DNA of 64,000 bases from Bariatricus massiliensis (GCF_900086725.1 NZ_LT574835.1:64501-128500), one strand, 5' to 3'; shown: positions 16,948 through 26,493, numbered from the stretch's first letter. Notes: generated by a model not told the origin, from the letters alone. Numbers and translations: made by a program.

Positions 16948-17532
16948 TTATGCGGTCACCTTTGGATAATAAATGTGATAGGGAAGGGTGTCCAAATCAC
17001 TTTCAAGGTCTGCATGACATTCAAATGTATATTTGCCAACAGCACCTTCTTTGTTCTTTCCTTCTGCTTCAAAACCGCTTGTGCAAAGTGCATTGTCCAT
17101 GATGACAATGATGTTCCTTCCTGCAAGATTCTTTCCTACAAAGGCAATATTGTCATAATAATCACCTTCTGCAAGGTCAGCCCTGCTTTCAATAAGGTCA
17201 AAGTTTGTGTCTTCTGATACACCATCTTTTGCAATAAGTGCATCCTTGATGATTTCTTCTGTTAATTCAAGAAGATTGATTTCCATGGATGCAGTTTCAC
17301 CTGTCTTGACCTTCAAGCCTTTAACAAGAACCAATGCACCATCAGCTTCAACATCAGTGAATTCAGGTGTAATGGTTATTTTTGAACCACCCTGTGTTGC
17401 ACCAATGCAAGATTCCACAAAGTTCCAACTTTTACTTGAAGAATCATAAGCAAGACCTTTGTGAATAGTACCTGCACCGAACATGATATTTTTTGGTGTG
17501 TCTTTGCTGACACCTGTTTTTCCTGTTTTCAT
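16948..17532 (-). CDS. Major tail (tube) protein
   Basis: A 194-residue beta-rich protein of the phage major tail protein type, with a start common in clostridial phages (TPKNIMFGAGTIHKGL) and a Gly/Thr-rich body (ATQGGSKITITPEF). It is placed immediately after the head-tail completion genes. It polymerises into the tail tube. Confidence 0.82.
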   Translation of the reverse strand: MKTGKTGVSKDTPKNIMFGAGTIHKGLAYDSSSKSWNFVESCIGATQGGSKITITPEFTDVEADGALVLVKGLKVKTGETASMEINLLELTEEIIKDALIAKDGVSEDTNFDLIESRADLAEGDYYDNIAFVGKNLAGRNIIVIMDNALCTSGFEAEGKNKEGAVGKYTFECHADLESDLDTLPYHIYYPKVTA

Positions 17533-17535
17533 GTG

Positions 17536-17910
17536 TTAAACTCTCCATTCTTTGATATTCAGGTTTATTTGAATTCTATTCAGTCCCTGTTCACCTGTTG
17601 GAACAGGAAAAGCTGTGGAAAATGAAACAGCAATCCCTGAACCACTTTCAAGAATTGCTGTTTTTCCATCAGAAGGAAAGAATTCTTTTAATTTTTCCTT
17701 GATAGATTCAAGTGTTATATAGTTTTTATTTGTTGTGCCTGTCAGAATCAATGTTCCTTGTTCCATTCCATCTTCATCAGGTGATTCAACTTCTGTGTAT
17801 TCACCTATAAAATACGGAAAAGACAGGTCTTTTGTCCATTGCATAAATTCATAAGGAATGGACAAGGATTCCATGCAGTCATTTATATAACCTAATGCTT
17901 CACTTGTCAT
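17536..17910 (-). CDS. Tail terminator / completion protein
   Basis: A 124-residue protein with the pattern of siphophage tail-terminator or minor capsid proteins (YFIGEYTEVESPDEDGMEQG, then TLILTGTT). It overlaps the upstream HK97-gp10-like gene by 4 bp and precedes the major tail protein, the standard position for the factor that ends tail polymerisation and joins it to the head. Assigned by position and general pattern. Confidence 0.65.
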   Translation of the reverse strand: MTSEALGYINDCMESLSIPYEFMQWTKDLSFPYFIGEYTEVESPDEDGMEQGTLILTGTTNKNYITLESIKEKLKEFFPSDGKTAILESGSGIAVSFSTAFPVPTGEQGLNRIQINLNIKEWRV

Positions 17911-18320
17911 CCTAATCCACCAAACCTTTCTTCTGCTATCTGTTGAATTTTAGATTGCAAGGATTGAAATGCATTCCACAACATCCGCTTTGGATGTTTA
18001 CCAAAAGTGACATGTTTTTCACCTTGTTCATCATAATATGTCCAAGGAACATCTTTTCTTCCATCACCATTTACTGCATAGATGCCTGTTCCAAATTCTT
18101 CCCAAATAGCATTTTCATAATCTGAACCAACAGCAACTGTCAATGAACTTTCATCAACTGAATGCTGAAATGAACCTTTTGTTTTTCCTGACAAAACAGC
18201 ACAATTCCTTTTGGTCTGTGCTTTAAGTTCACCACCTGCTTCTTCAAGAAATGCAAGTGCTGTGTCCTTGATTGCAGTCTTGACCTGAATTGAATAATCA
18301 TTGAACTGAACACCATTAGA
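17907..18320 (-). CDS. HK97 gp10-like head-tail connector protein
   Basis: The protein, starting with GTG at 18320, reads MSNGVQFNDYSIQVKTAIKD and has the AGGELKAQTKRNCAVLSGKTKGS motif region of the HK97-gp10/putative tail-component family, followed by YENAIWEEFGTGIY. An upstream in-frame start would lie deep inside the previous gene. It overlaps that gene's stop. It acts in head-tail joining. Confidence 0.78.
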   Translation of the reverse strand, partial: SNGVQFNDYSIQVKTAIKDTALAFLEEAGGELKAQTKRNCAVLSGKTKGSFQHSVDESSLTVAVGSDYENAIWEEFGTGIYAVNGDGRKDVPWTYYDEQGEKHVTFGKHPKRMLWNAFQSLQSKIQQIAEERFGGLG

Positions 18321-18741
18321 CACCAAGACCACCCCCAACATATTTCAAATATATTTCAAGGTGTTTGTGCATCCGCATTGGGTCATCAATCAATAGAATG
18401 TCATAAATGTTTCCATCTATAACCATTCTTGCATTTTCTGATGTCAAATCAACTTTTTCATCCTGTGATGTTGACTTGATGACACCATTGATGAAATTAA
18501 AAGGATTGCAAACCCATTTCTTTGAAAGTTGCTTGCAATTCTGAAAACCGCAAATGAAAACATGTGTGGTTTCCTGAACCTTTGCATCATAAGTGGAATA
18601 TGAATTTTGACCGCCCTGATAATCTAACCAACCAAGAAAGTCAATCACATCAGTCCATTCATGTTCCCTTTCACCAATAGCATTTTTCTTTCCTTCATCT
18701 TTCACCTGAATCAATGCTGTGACATTTCCACCAATCATCAT
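18316..18741 (-). CDS. Head closure / minor capsid protein
   Basis: A 141-residue protein beginning MMIGGNVTALIQVKDEGKKN and containing VTDVIDFLGWLDYQ-like sequence typical of phage minor capsid or head-closure (SPP1 gp16-like) proteins. It shares its start base with the previous stop and overlaps the next gene. Assignment rests on position between the connector adaptor and the gp10-like protein. Confidence 0.62.
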   Translation of the reverse strand: MMIGGNVTALIQVKDEGKKNAIGEREHEWTDVIDFLGWLDYQGGQNSYSTYDAKVQETTHVFICGFQNCKQLSKKWVCNPFNFINGVIKSTSQDEKVDLTSENARMVIDGNIYDILLIDDPMRMHKHLEIYLKYVGGGLGV

Positions 18742-19277
18742 CAGAACCTTGCTTTCTTGTATGTTTCCAAGAACCCAAGCAGGGACACAGGAAATCCCAT
18801 GACTTGATTGTTTTTGTCTTGGTCAAAGTAGGTCACTGAATGCCTTGAAAGTGTTTCTGATTTGATTCCAATTCTGTTCATGCTTTCCACTTCCCACTGT
18901 AACATTTTGATGACACCCTGCTGAACATCAACAGGATATTCAACTTTTGTCACAAGATTGTGGTCAACAGGGAACAGTTCTGAATTCACCCTGATGAAAT
19001 CATCACCAATTTCTGTGATGACATATAAACCATCATTGACATTACTTTCAGAAATCTGAATGGTGTCATCCACCCTGATGAATGGATGACACCCTTTGAT
19101 TCTGTTTCCAAGGCTTGAAGCGGAAAACCTAATGTGTCTATTCTGAAAATTGTTATTGGTGTACTTCCTGATAAGAAGTTCAAGTGCATCAAGTTTTTTC
19201 TGCACCTGTTTTTCATCCATGTGCATGAATTCAGGAAGTGACATCACATCTTCAATTTTAACAATCATCTGATTCAC
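18741..19277 (-). CDS. Head-tail connector adaptor
   Basis: A 178-residue protein directly after the major capsid gene, the position of SPP1 gp15-like adaptors. The N-terminus (KIEDVMSLPEFMHMDEKQVQ, then LLIRKYTNNNFQNR) matches the pattern of phage gp6-type connectors. The C-terminal half, with EVESMNRIGIKSETLSRHSV, is frequent in such proteins from clostridial phages. Confidence 0.7.
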   Translation of the reverse strand: MNQMIVKIEDVMSLPEFMHMDEKQVQKKLDALELLIRKYTNNNFQNRHIRFSASSLGNRIKGCHPFIRVDDTIQISESNVNDGLYVITEIGDDFIRVNSELFPVDHNLVTKVEYPVDVQQGVIKMLQWEVESMNRIGIKSETLSRHSVTYFDQDKNNQVMGFPVSLLGFLETYKKARF

Positions 19278-19300
19278 CGCCTTTCAACTGATTGTAGGAA

Positions 19301-20203
19301 TTATTCGCTTGCAGGTGCAGTCACAAGGAACTTTGCAAGACAAATCTTTTCCTGATTGGTGATTGCAACACCATAAATCTTGTCAACACTGATGTCAGTG
19401 GTTCTTGAAAGTGTCTGTCTTTCAGTTTCCACATTAGTGTCCCTTTTAAGGAAGACAGTCAGTGCAGATGCATCATCTTCTGATTCAGTATCATTGTTCA
19501 ACTTGATAATAGGACAGTTGTAAACTGCATTGGAAGAACTTCCTGTGGTCTTCACTCTCTTTGAAGGAACAATTCTGACACCTGCAATCATACCGATTTC
19601 ACCACGCATCATAACAGCATTGTCATACTTGTCAGCAGAAATGAAATCTTTGTCAAGGCGAAGCTGTGTGACCTGTTTCGGATGAACAAACATAACCTTG
19701 TCAGACTGCACTTCTTCTTCAAAAGTATCAACTGCATTGACGATTCCTGCATAACTGATGATTGCACCTGCTGTATAGGCCTTCTGAACCCCATGTGGTG
19801 CAGAAGAAGCATTGTATGCAACAGTCAGTGCATCCATTGCATCAGAATCAACCTTGGATGCAATAGCCTTTGCAAGCTGTGTGGTTGCTTCACCAACAGG
19901 ATTTCCATAGCCTGAAAGAACTGCTTCATCAGTCAGGGAAACAGCCTTCATTGCCTTCTTAATACCAAAGGTTGTAGAAGAAGCGGTCAACTGACTTGCA
20001 GTGACAGAAGCACCTTCTGCAACATCATCTGCATCACCAATGTAATTGAATGCAGGAACTGTCACAGTGTCACCTGCCTGACCCTGCAAAGTAGTATCAA
20101 CCTTTGCAAAAGGTGTGACAACAATCTTCTTTGTGACTTTTGCAGAAATCATGTCTGCCATGACCTGCGGATTGATAAGATTTTCAATTTTTGTTACTGC
20201 CAT
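19301..20203 (-). CDS. Major capsid protein (N4-gp56-like / HK97 fold)
   Basis: A 300-residue protein with MAVTKIENLINPQVMADMIS at the start, VTVPAFNYIGDADDVAEG and the central ALTVAY...AGIVNAVDTFEEEV and MFVHPKQVTQLR segments shared with phage major capsid proteins of the N4-gp56 family. A separate scaffold gene precedes it. There is no protease gene, in keeping with a scaffold-dependent, uncleaved capsid. Confidence 0.87.
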   Translation of the reverse strand: MAVTKIENLINPQVMADMISAKVTKKIVVTPFAKVDTTLQGQAGDTVTVPAFNYIGDADDVAEGASVTASQLTASSTTFGIKKAMKAVSLTDEAVLSGYGNPVGEATTQLAKAIASKVDSDAMDALTVAYNASSAPHGVQKAYTAGAIISYAGIVNAVDTFEEEVQSDKVMFVHPKQVTQLRLDKDFISADKYDNAVMMRGEIGMIAGVRIVPSKRVKTTGSSSNAVYNCPIIKLNNDTESEDDASALTVFLKRDTNVETERQTLSRTTDISVDKIYGVAITNQEKICLAKFLVTAPASE

Positions 20204-20227
20204 AATAATTCACCTATACCTTTCAAA

Positions 20228-20854
20228 TTAGTTGGTTTTGTTTCCTGACAATTCTGCATAAAGTTCAGGATTGTCATTGTAAATTTTCAGCCTGTCCTGA
20301 TAACCCATCTTGTTGAATTCTTCCTGACTGATTTTCTTGGTGTCATCTGCATCAGGAAGTTTGTGTTCATCAATCTTCTTTTGGGAATCAGTTTCAAACT
20401 GTGTTGGAAACTGTGTCTTCAAACCTGCAAGCATGTCATCAATTCCCTTGATGTTGCCTTGGTCATCCAACTTGATTTCCCCTTTTTCTTTCAGCTTGAA
20501 TGTGAGATAATCAACATCTTTTGCTTTTGCTGAAAGCAGTGCAACCTTGATTGCACTTTCCACCTTGGTCTGTTCCAACTCTGACTGCAATTCAGCAACC
20601 TGCGTTTCATAAGCAGTAATTTTGGATTGCAACTGTTCATTACCCTTTGAACCCTTTTTCAGTTCTTCAATCAATGTAGTTGCTTCACCATGCTGTTTTG
20701 TAAGTGCATCATGGTCATCCTTTAACTTCTTATATCTGATACCAAGATTTTCTTCATCAGCAAGAAAAATCTTGTTCTGTTTCATTTCACCTGTTACCTT
20801 TTCAATCTGTTCATCAGAAAGACCCTGTGATTTCAAAATTTCCTGTAATGTCAT
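20228..20854 (-). CDS. Capsid scaffolding protein (GP20-like)
   Basis: A 208-residue, strongly helical and charged protein with a long coiled coil (about 45-110) and the C-terminal motif ISQEEFNKMGYQDRLKIYND, diagnostic of the phage minor structural GP20 (scaffold) family. It lies directly before the major capsid gene. It guides capsid assembly and leaves the finished head. Confidence 0.87.
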   Translation of the reverse strand: MTLQEILKSQGLSDEQIEKVTGEMKQNKIFLADEENLGIRYKKLKDDHDALTKQHGEATTLIEELKKGSKGNEQLQSKITAYETQVAELQSELEQTKVESAIKVALLSAKAKDVDYLTFKLKEKGEIKLDDQGNIKGIDDMLAGLKTQFPTQFETDSQKKIDEHKLPDADDTKKISQEEFNKMGYQDRLKIYNDNPELYAELSGNKTN

Positions 20855-21005
20855 TTTTATTTCCTTCCTTTCAATACAATTTTTACATGTTATGTCATGT
20901 TAGATTTGAAGCGGATGTTTTACATCATCCCTGATGTTGTGACATACAAAAAGAACAGTTTATTGTCTTATTCAGGACATGTGGTTTTACATTCCACCAA
21001 ATGAA

Positions 21006-21962
21006 TCAACCACCAACCGCTTCAAAGTATGCATCTTTGAATGATTGATAATTTTTTTCTTTGAATTCCACCAAAAGACCTGATTCATTGTCCAATTTTG
21101 TTGCATCATAGTCATCCATATTCCAAGATGCCCTTTGAAGTATGCAACACCTGCAATTGCAATCTTCTGATGGGTCACCAAAACCGCCTGCATATAATGC
21201 CCTTGCACCTGTGGATGGAATGACAAATTCTTCATCAATTCCAACAACTTGTCCATCAAGTTCCCTGTGGGTGTCCCTTGTGTTTCCATCCAAAGTTGAA
21301 TCCCACTGTTTCACTATTGATGCACCAACTTTCACTGCTTTGTGCATTGCATCAAGTGCAGATTGGTTCTGAATTCTGTGACCTTCTGTTCTGACAATTC
21401 GCAAGGCTTTTGAATAATCACCATTTATCATCCATTGAAGATTTCCTGCAATCCTTTCAAATGACAAACCGCTTGAAATTCCCCTTGCAATTTCATCTGA
21501 TATTCTTTTCTTTAACTCATTGACATTGACCCCCATTCTATTATAAAGACCATGACTGATTTTTGAATCAAGTTGAACCGCTTTGACCGCTTGATTTTGG
21601 TCAATAGGAAATGCAAGTGGAATTCCCTGACCTTGAAGGTCATACATTGCACCAACAAATCCTTCTTTATAGCATCCATTCAGATATGCTTGCACTGTCT
21701 GATAATTATTTGACCGCATATTGTCAAGAATTTTTGAAACCTGCTGTCTTAATGCCAATTGATATTCCAATTGATATATTTTTGATTGTGTCATTTCACT
21801 TGCTTGAAGAACCTTGATTCTTTCATTGATTTCTGCAAGTGCCTTGGAATATTCATGTTTCAGTTCTCTGATGACTGCTTTTTCATCCTGCACAAACTGT
21901 TTCTGAACAATCAACTGTCTTTTATTCATTGCCATCACCGCCTGAATCATCAATGTCATCAT
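21006..21962 (-). CDS. Phage head morphogenesis protein (Mu F-like minor capsid)
   Basis: A 318-residue protein with the Phage_Mu_F domain in its C-terminal half: RIVRTEGHRIQNQSALDAMH, KQWDSTLDGNTRDTHRELDG and EDCNCRCCI. The N-terminus overlaps the portal gene by 41 bp. Such proteins (SPP1 gp7-like) sit in the procapsid near the portal and act in assembly or early DNA delivery. Confidence 0.87.
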   Translation of the reverse strand: MMTLMIQAVMAMNKRQLIVQKQFVQDEKAVIRELKHEYSKALAEINERIKVLQASEMTQSKIYQLEYQLALRQQVSKILDNMRSNNYQTVQAYLNGCYKEGFVGAMYDLQGQGIPLAFPIDQNQAVKAVQLDSKISHGLYNRMGVNVNELKKRISDEIARGISSGLSFERIAGNLQWMINGDYSKALRIVRTEGHRIQNQSALDAMHKAVKVGASIVKQWDSTLDGNTRDTHRELDGQVVGIDEEFVIPSTGARALYAGGFGDPSEDCNCRCCILQRASWNMDDYDATKLDNESGLLVEFKEKNYQSFKDAYFEAVGG

Positions 21963-23388
21963 CAGGTGTCATTGAATTCAGCATCTGTTCAGCCTGTTCT
22001 GTTTCATCCTGTTCCTGAACTTTCATTTGAACTTCTTCAAAGTCAAGTTCCAAGATTTCACAGATTGCTTGAAGAACAGTTTCATTGTCCAATGCCTGTG
22101 CAACATTCAGGATGCTATTCAGCTTGATTTGCTGTGTTTCAGCATCAGTCTTTTCAATCAGTGCATTGTCAGAAGCATTGGTCATGACTTCTCTTTGGAA
22201 ATCAAACCAAACATCTTTCATTTGATAATCTGTTCCATCAATTCTGTTGATTTCAGCAAGAACAACCTTCAAGATTTTCTTCAAGAACTGTTTCAGCCTG
22301 ATTTCAAGTTTGTTGCATTTCAAATCAAGAAGTGCATATCTTGATTTGATAACAACATTTGTGACATTTCCATCACCTAACTGTGCAGAATTGAATCCCA
22401 TTCCAAATCTGTAAATGTTCTTTTCATCTTCCTGCATCTTTGTCAGTCTTGCCTGATATGGTATATCAACAGTGTGAACTTCAACACCACCATTTTCATC
22501 AACACCAATCATCTTCTTGGTTTTCAGATTCTGTTGCAGTTCTTCCAAGTTGTCACCCTGAAAACCTTTGACAACATGAAGCGGATGGTCAAAGTCTGCA
22601 AGGTTATTGGAAAGACCACAAGACATCATGTCATAATCATCAATCAATGATTTGATTGGTTTCAGACCTGACCACTGTTTCTTGCAGTTGTCCAAGCGGA
22701 AGAAGGGGATGAAACCAAAGTTTTCATAATAGGTTGCATCATCACCATCTTTGTGATATGTGATGTGTGGTCTTGGATTCAGCTTTTCTTTTTTATCAAG
22801 AATCAGTTTTCCTTCTTCTTCCTGAACATAGAATGTTGTTTGCTGTGAATCCCAAACCTGAATCCGCTTGATGACTTTGTTTTCCTTTGCAATTCTGTCA
22901 ACATACCAATAAATGACATATTCACAACCATCATCTGTGTCTTTTGCCCTGACTTCAACAACACCCATTGAATCAGCATGTTGAAATGCAAGTCTTCCTT
23001 CTGAATTCATGTATGCATACATGTAATCAAAACCTTTGCTGACTGCACCTGTCAGAACATCATTCAATTCTGAATTAAAGTCATCATCAAAGTATTCATC
23101 AAGCCTGTCCTGCAATTCAGGAACATCTGTCTTGATGAATCCATCCTTTCCTGAAAGCATATATTGAACTTCTTGGTCAACCAATTCTGTGAAGAAGGGA
23201 TGTGGAATCTTGATGTTGCTTCTTGTAGTGTCTTCCACAAGTTTTCCATCAGCATTGTAATAGAAAACCCTATATTGCAGAATATCATGTTCTGCTTCAT
23301 AGTATTTTTGACCTATTTTTGCAAGGCTTTTCTTTGTTGACACCTTGTCTTCATTGATAAATTGAAGAATTTCAGCTTCTGAAAGCAT
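21922..23388 (-). CDS. Portal protein (SPP1 Gp6-like)
   Basis: A 488-residue SPP1-type portal: the YKIKIPHPF-like clamp (RSNIKIPHPFFTELVDQEVQ) is followed by VQYMLSGK, and the later FGFIPFFRLDNCKKQWSGLK and SCGLSNNLADFDHPLHVVKG stretches are characteristic of the family. It forms the dodecameric DNA channel at the head vertex and docks the terminase. It ends in an acidic tail (DDDIDDSGGDGNE). Confidence 0.92.
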   Translation of the reverse strand: MLSEAEILQFINEDKVSTKKSLAKIGQKYYEAEHDILQYRVFYYNADGKLVEDTTRSNIKIPHPFFTELVDQEVQYMLSGKDGFIKTDVPELQDRLDEYFDDDFNSELNDVLTGAVSKGFDYMYAYMNSEGRLAFQHADSMGVVEVRAKDTDDGCEYVIYWYVDRIAKENKVIKRIQVWDSQQTTFYVQEEEGKLILDKKEKLNPRPHITYHKDGDDATYYENFGFIPFFRLDNCKKQWSGLKPIKSLIDDYDMMSCGLSNNLADFDHPLHVVKGFQGDNLEELQQNLKTKKMIGVDENGGVEVHTVDIPYQARLTKMQEDEKNIYRFGMGFNSAQLGDGNVTNVVIKSRYALLDLKCNKLEIRLKQFLKKILKVVLAEINRIDGTDYQMKDVWFDFQREVMTNASDNALIEKTDAETQQIKLNSILNVAQALDNETVLQAICEILELDFEEVQMKVQEQDETEQAEQMLNSMTPDDDIDDSGGDGNE

Positions 23389-23390
23389 TC

Positions 23391-23702
23391 CTATTCACCC
23401 CTTTCTTTCATGAATTTATCTGTCAGGTCAAGAATTGCATCTGCGTGACTTCCAAACAGATTGCAAACAGCTTCTTCATCATATGATTCAGCACAAAAAC
23501 CAAAGGAAAACAGGAAGCAGTGACACAGTTCATGAATGACTGTGCTTCTTGTCAATTCCTTTGTCATTCCTTTCCTGATTGATATTGTTTGATTGACATA
23601 TTCAGTCAGACCAAGAATTGTGTTTCCATTCTCATTCAGAAAAGCCTTGTCTGCATCAGTAAATGCCATTGTCCATTCAAGGTTGTTCACTGTGAATTTC
23701 AT
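23391..23702 (-). CDS. Putative zinc metallopeptidase-like phage protein
   Basis: A 103-residue protein with the zincin motif HELCH (in STVIHELCHCFLFSFGF) and a following acidic segment EEAVCNLFGSH that could give the third ligand, as in ImmA/IrrE-type peptidases. It lies between terminase and portal, where such small putative peptidases are often found in Clostridia and Lactobacillales phages. The start at 23702 has AAGGCGG upstream; the ORF opens slightly earlier. Target unknown. Confidence 0.65.
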   Translation of the reverse strand: MKFTVNNLEWTMAFTDADKAFLNENGNTILGLTEYVNQTISIRKGMTKELTRSTVIHELCHCFLFSFGFCAESYDEEAVCNLFGSHADAILDLTDKFMKERGE

Positions 23703-23719
23703 TTTGTCTGACCGCCTTT

Positions 23720-24985
23720 CTAATATAACCACTTGTTTCCAAGTATAAATTTTTCAAGTGCATAACGCATTGCATCCATCAGGTGATTGAAGTCATCAAT
23801 TGGAACATTCAGTTTCTTTCCAAATTTATCTGTGTCCCAAGTGTAATTGCTGATTTCTGTCAGGAAATTCACACATCTTGGATGCACAATGATTTCAAAT
23901 TCCTGAATCCATTGGATTCCATTGTTCACACTGTCCTTTCCTTTTTTTGCACCTGTGACATGCAGGTGGAAGGTGTTCAGTTCATCAATGGACTTTGGTT
24001 CTGCACAATCTGCTGTGATTCTTTCTTTTTTGAATCCCATCTGTCCAACCTTTTCTGCAATTGCTTTGTTGGACAATCCTTTTTCATAGAATTCATCAAA
24101 CACATAAAGTTTTTTATGTTCCAAATCCAATGCACCACAGAAGAATGCAGAAGGGTCATTTGTATAACCAAAATCAAGACCAAATGCAAACTTCAAATTG
24201 TCCTTGATGACACCTGTCTGACCTTCATCAGCTTCTTTCTGTGTTATGAAATTGAATTCTTCTTCCTTCCAATTTTCAAAGACAAGACCTTCAACAATTC
24301 CCCATCCACCAAGACCTGCAACAGCATATCTTCTTGGATTGTTCTTTTTCATCCTTTCAAACAGATTCAGGTCATTCTTGTCCAACCATTCATTGCATAA
24401 ATAATTGGTTGTGATTGCAAGTGTGTCTGAATCAGGCTTGTCAAAGAATCTTTTCTTCAACCAATGTCTTTCATTCCATGGATTGAATGTCAATGTTACC
24501 TGCTTGAATAATGGTTCAGGACATTCACCCCTTATGGATTCATCAAGCATGTCAAAATCATCTTCTTTCATGATTTCATATGCTTCTTCAATCCACATCC
24601 AACAAAGAACACCAACATCAACTGTTATGGAAGTGACTTTCAAAGGGTCATCAAGACCCCTGAAATATATCTTTTGCCCTGTGGGAACATAGGTTGCTTC
24701 AAGTGGTGATTCCTTGAATTCCCATAAGTGGTCAACATGAAGTCTGTGAACCGCCCATTTCAATTCAGTGAAGCAGGAATCTTTCAGTGTCCTGAATGTT
24801 TTCCTGACAACCAAGGTGTTTGCATCCTTATACTTCATCATGTTATAAATGAACCACAATGCAGTTGTCTTTGACTTCTTGGATGCTCTTGAACCTTTTA
24901 CAACTCTGTATCTTCCTTTGAAGTTCCAAAATTGTTTATAGCCTTTTCCAACAACATCAGGAAGATTGATTTTCAGTTTCTTCAT
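23720..24985 (-). CDS. Terminase large subunit, PBSX family
   Basis: A 421-residue packaging motor. The N-terminal ATPase has the modified Walker A KGSRASKKSKTTA (about 30-42) and the Walker B-like WMWIEEAYEI. The C-terminal nuclease shows FGLDFGYTNDPSAFF and FDEFYEKGLSNKAI, then ADCAEPKSI and a final DDFNHLMDAMRYALE. All are typical of PBSX-type large terminases. It pairs with the small subunit two genes upstream. Confidence 0.94.
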   Translation of the reverse strand: MKKLKINLPDVVGKGYKQFWNFKGRYRVVKGSRASKKSKTTALWFIYNMMKYKDANTLVVRKTFRTLKDSCFTELKWAVHRLHVDHLWEFKESPLEATYVPTGQKIYFRGLDDPLKVTSITVDVGVLCWMWIEEAYEIMKEDDFDMLDESIRGECPEPLFKQVTLTFNPWNERHWLKKRFFDKPDSDTLAITTNYLCNEWLDKNDLNLFERMKKNNPRRYAVAGLGGWGIVEGLVFENWKEEEFNFITQKEADEGQTGVIKDNLKFAFGLDFGYTNDPSAFFCGALDLEHKKLYVFDEFYEKGLSNKAIAEKVGQMGFKKERITADCAEPKSIDELNTFHLHVTGAKKGKDSVNNGIQWIQEFEIIVHPRCVNFLTEISNYTWDTDKFGKKLNVPIDDFNHLMDAMRYALEKFILGNKWLY

Positions 24986-25217
24986 TCTGATTCACCTTCC
25001 TGAACCTTGGACACTTCCTTTTTTCACATCTGTGTATATCACACAAACCTTGTGTCATATATGCACCATGATATTTGCAGAATGCAACAGGATAAAATGA
25101 ATAATTCCCATCAATCAGAAGAACTTTTTCTTCTGCCTTTGGTGGTCTGTTTTTCAGTCTTTCCTTTCTTCTTTTCCGCTGTGCTTTTATGTTCCCTTTT
25201 CCATGATTATTCTTCAA
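24957..25217 (-). CDS. Hypothetical Cys/His-rich phage protein between terminase subunits
   Basis: A roughly 86-residue basic protein (KAQRKRRKERLKNRPPKAEE) with a C-terminal cysteine/histidine cluster CKYHG...C.IHRCEKRKCPRF that could bind zinc. It overlaps both terminase genes. The start is probably the TTG at 25217; no ATG fits the frame. It may help DNA recognition or packaging but no family is recognised. HNH endonucleases sometimes occupy this place, yet no HNH motif is visible. Confidence 0.6.
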   Translation of the reverse strand: MKNNHGKGNIKAQRKRRKERLKNRPPKAEEKVLLIDGNYSFYPVAFCKYHGAYMTQGLCDIHRCEKRKCPRFRKVNQNEETENQSS

Positions 25218-25638
25218 GGTCTTCTTCACCACTGAACACAGGGATGACAAGATTCACATTGGTTGAAGTGTCAAACAGACCTTGCATCTTTGCCAATGTT
25301 TCAATTGCTTTTATAGCATCCCTTGTGGAAGGTTTCTTTTTCTTGATGACTGCTTCACTGATGCCATCACCGCAACCTTCAACAACAATCACTTCTTCAT
25401 CAAGTTCCTGTCTGATGATGGAAGTCAGGACTTCCTGCATTTCTTTTGCATTTGCTATCTTTTGACTTGCCATCTGTTCAGCTAATTCTTGAAGGAACTT
25501 TTGAATGTCAGGTTTTGTCAAGTTTTCCTGACCAATGCTTCTTGCAGTCTTCTTGGAATAACCTGCTTTGATTGCAGATTCCGTTGCATTGCCTGAACTT
25601 GCATATTCAAGACAGAACTTCTTCTGTTTTGGTGTCAT
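25207..25638 (-). CDS. Terminase small subunit
   Basis: A 143-residue protein with the Terminase_2 signature MTPKQKKFCLEY...GNATESAIKAGYSKKTARSIG, a helix-turn-helix that recognises the packaging site. The start at 25638 has AAAGGGGG upstream and matches the family start, while the open frame extends 12 codons further. It is first in the late operon, just behind a terminator. Confidence 0.92.
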   Translation of the reverse strand: MTPKQKKFCLEYASSGNATESAIKAGYSKKTARSIGQENLTKPDIQKFLQELAEQMASQKIANAKEMQEVLTSIIRQELDEEVIVVEGCGDGISEAVIKKKKPSTRDAIKAIETLAKMQGLFDTSTNVNLVIPVFSGEEDLEE

Positions 25639-25676
25639 CCTGAAACCCCCTTTCATCAGATTCTTGGACAACAAAA

Positions 25677-25705
25677 AATCCTGTCAAGGGATTCTTGACA
25701 GGATT
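25677..25705 (-). terminator. Terminator separating early/middle and late transcription
   Basis: AATCCTGTCAAG pairs with CTTGACAGGATT and is followed on the minus strand by TTTTTT. It stands between the late-regulator gene and the terminase small subunit, so late genes need either antitermination or a promoter in 25640-25770. Confidence 0.75.
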
Positions 25706-25770
25706 CTAACTATATCAATTTTATCATATATACATAGGCATTCAATCGCATACTGTGTCATAGTGTGTCA

Positions 25771-26193
25771 TTATTTTGGAACTTGCAAATTGTTTAATGC
25801 GTTTCCATGTATTCTATGAACTGTACGCATTGACACATTCATTTTTTCAGCAACTTCTTCCCATGTCATAAAAAATATGTATTTATAACGCAACAACAAT
25901 TTTTCATCATTGTTTTTTAATTTATTGATTGTTTCCCTGATTTCATTCTGCAAATCAACATATCTATCAATTTCAGATTTGATTTTCTGTTCCATTTCAA
26001 TAATTCTTCCTACATATTTTACAAATGGTGCTTCTGTGTTTCTGCTTGCTGAATGTGGCATATCTGAAAACTGTGATGAAGAAATACTACTTGCAAGGTC
26101 ACGCAACCTGTCAAGTTCCTGCACATCACTTTCAATCAGTTCATTCAATCTGTATGCCTGTTTCAAATATTGTTTTGCATCTATATCAATCAC
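25771..26193 (-). CDS. Late-gene transcriptional regulator, sigma-like (DUF1492/ArpU-like)
   Basis: A 140-residue protein with an N-terminal helical part and a C-terminal sigma-70 region 4-like helix-turn-helix: LLLRYKYIFFMTWEEVAEKM then VSMRTVHRIHGNALN. Such proteins precede the terminase genes in many Firmicute phages and switch on the late operon. The start is uncertain: the only canonical in-frame codon near the AAGAAGG site is a GTG overlapping it. Confidence 0.8.
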   Translation of the reverse strand: MIDIDAKQYLKQAYRLNELIESDVQELDRLRDLASSISSSQFSDMPHSASRNTEAPFVKYVGRIIEMEQKIKSEIDRYVDLQNEIRETINKLKNNDEKLLLRYKYIFFMTWEEVAEKMNVSMRTVHRIHGNALNNLQVPK

Positions 26194-26219
26194 CTTCTTT
26201 CAAATCGGTTCTTGCTTGA

Positions 26220-26480
26220 ACCTTTGACCTTGAACCGCTTCAAACCCTTATAAATAAAGGGAAAAACACAACAGATGTTCTTGCAGTTCTTGGTGAACCT
26301 GCTACTTCTATATTCTTTTATTTTTATAAAAAAATTTTTTTCTTATATCCTTTTTTTTATAAATTTATTGAAAAATACAGTTTCAGCAGGTACACCAAGA
26401 ACCTACCACCACAAAAGCCTTATAAATAAAGGATTTCAAGCGGTTCAAGGTGCTTGTTTTTACCAAGAACCAAGCAAGAA
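26220..26480. repeat. A/T-rich locus with nested inverted repeats, left copy
   Basis: A non-coding locus of about 260 bp. An A/T-only core (26310-26375) is bracketed by GTTCTTGGTG (26286-26295) and CACCAAGAACC (26393-26403), then by TTATAAATAAAGG-type blocks and TTGAACCGCTT/AAGCGGTTCAAGG. A diverged inverted copy lies at 39950-40205; even the core TTCTTATATCC is matched there as GGATATAAGAA. Further CAAGAACC units extend to 26490. The layout suggests a replication origin or a protein-binding cluster. Confidence 0.7.
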
Positions 26481-26493
26481 CCAAGCAAGAACT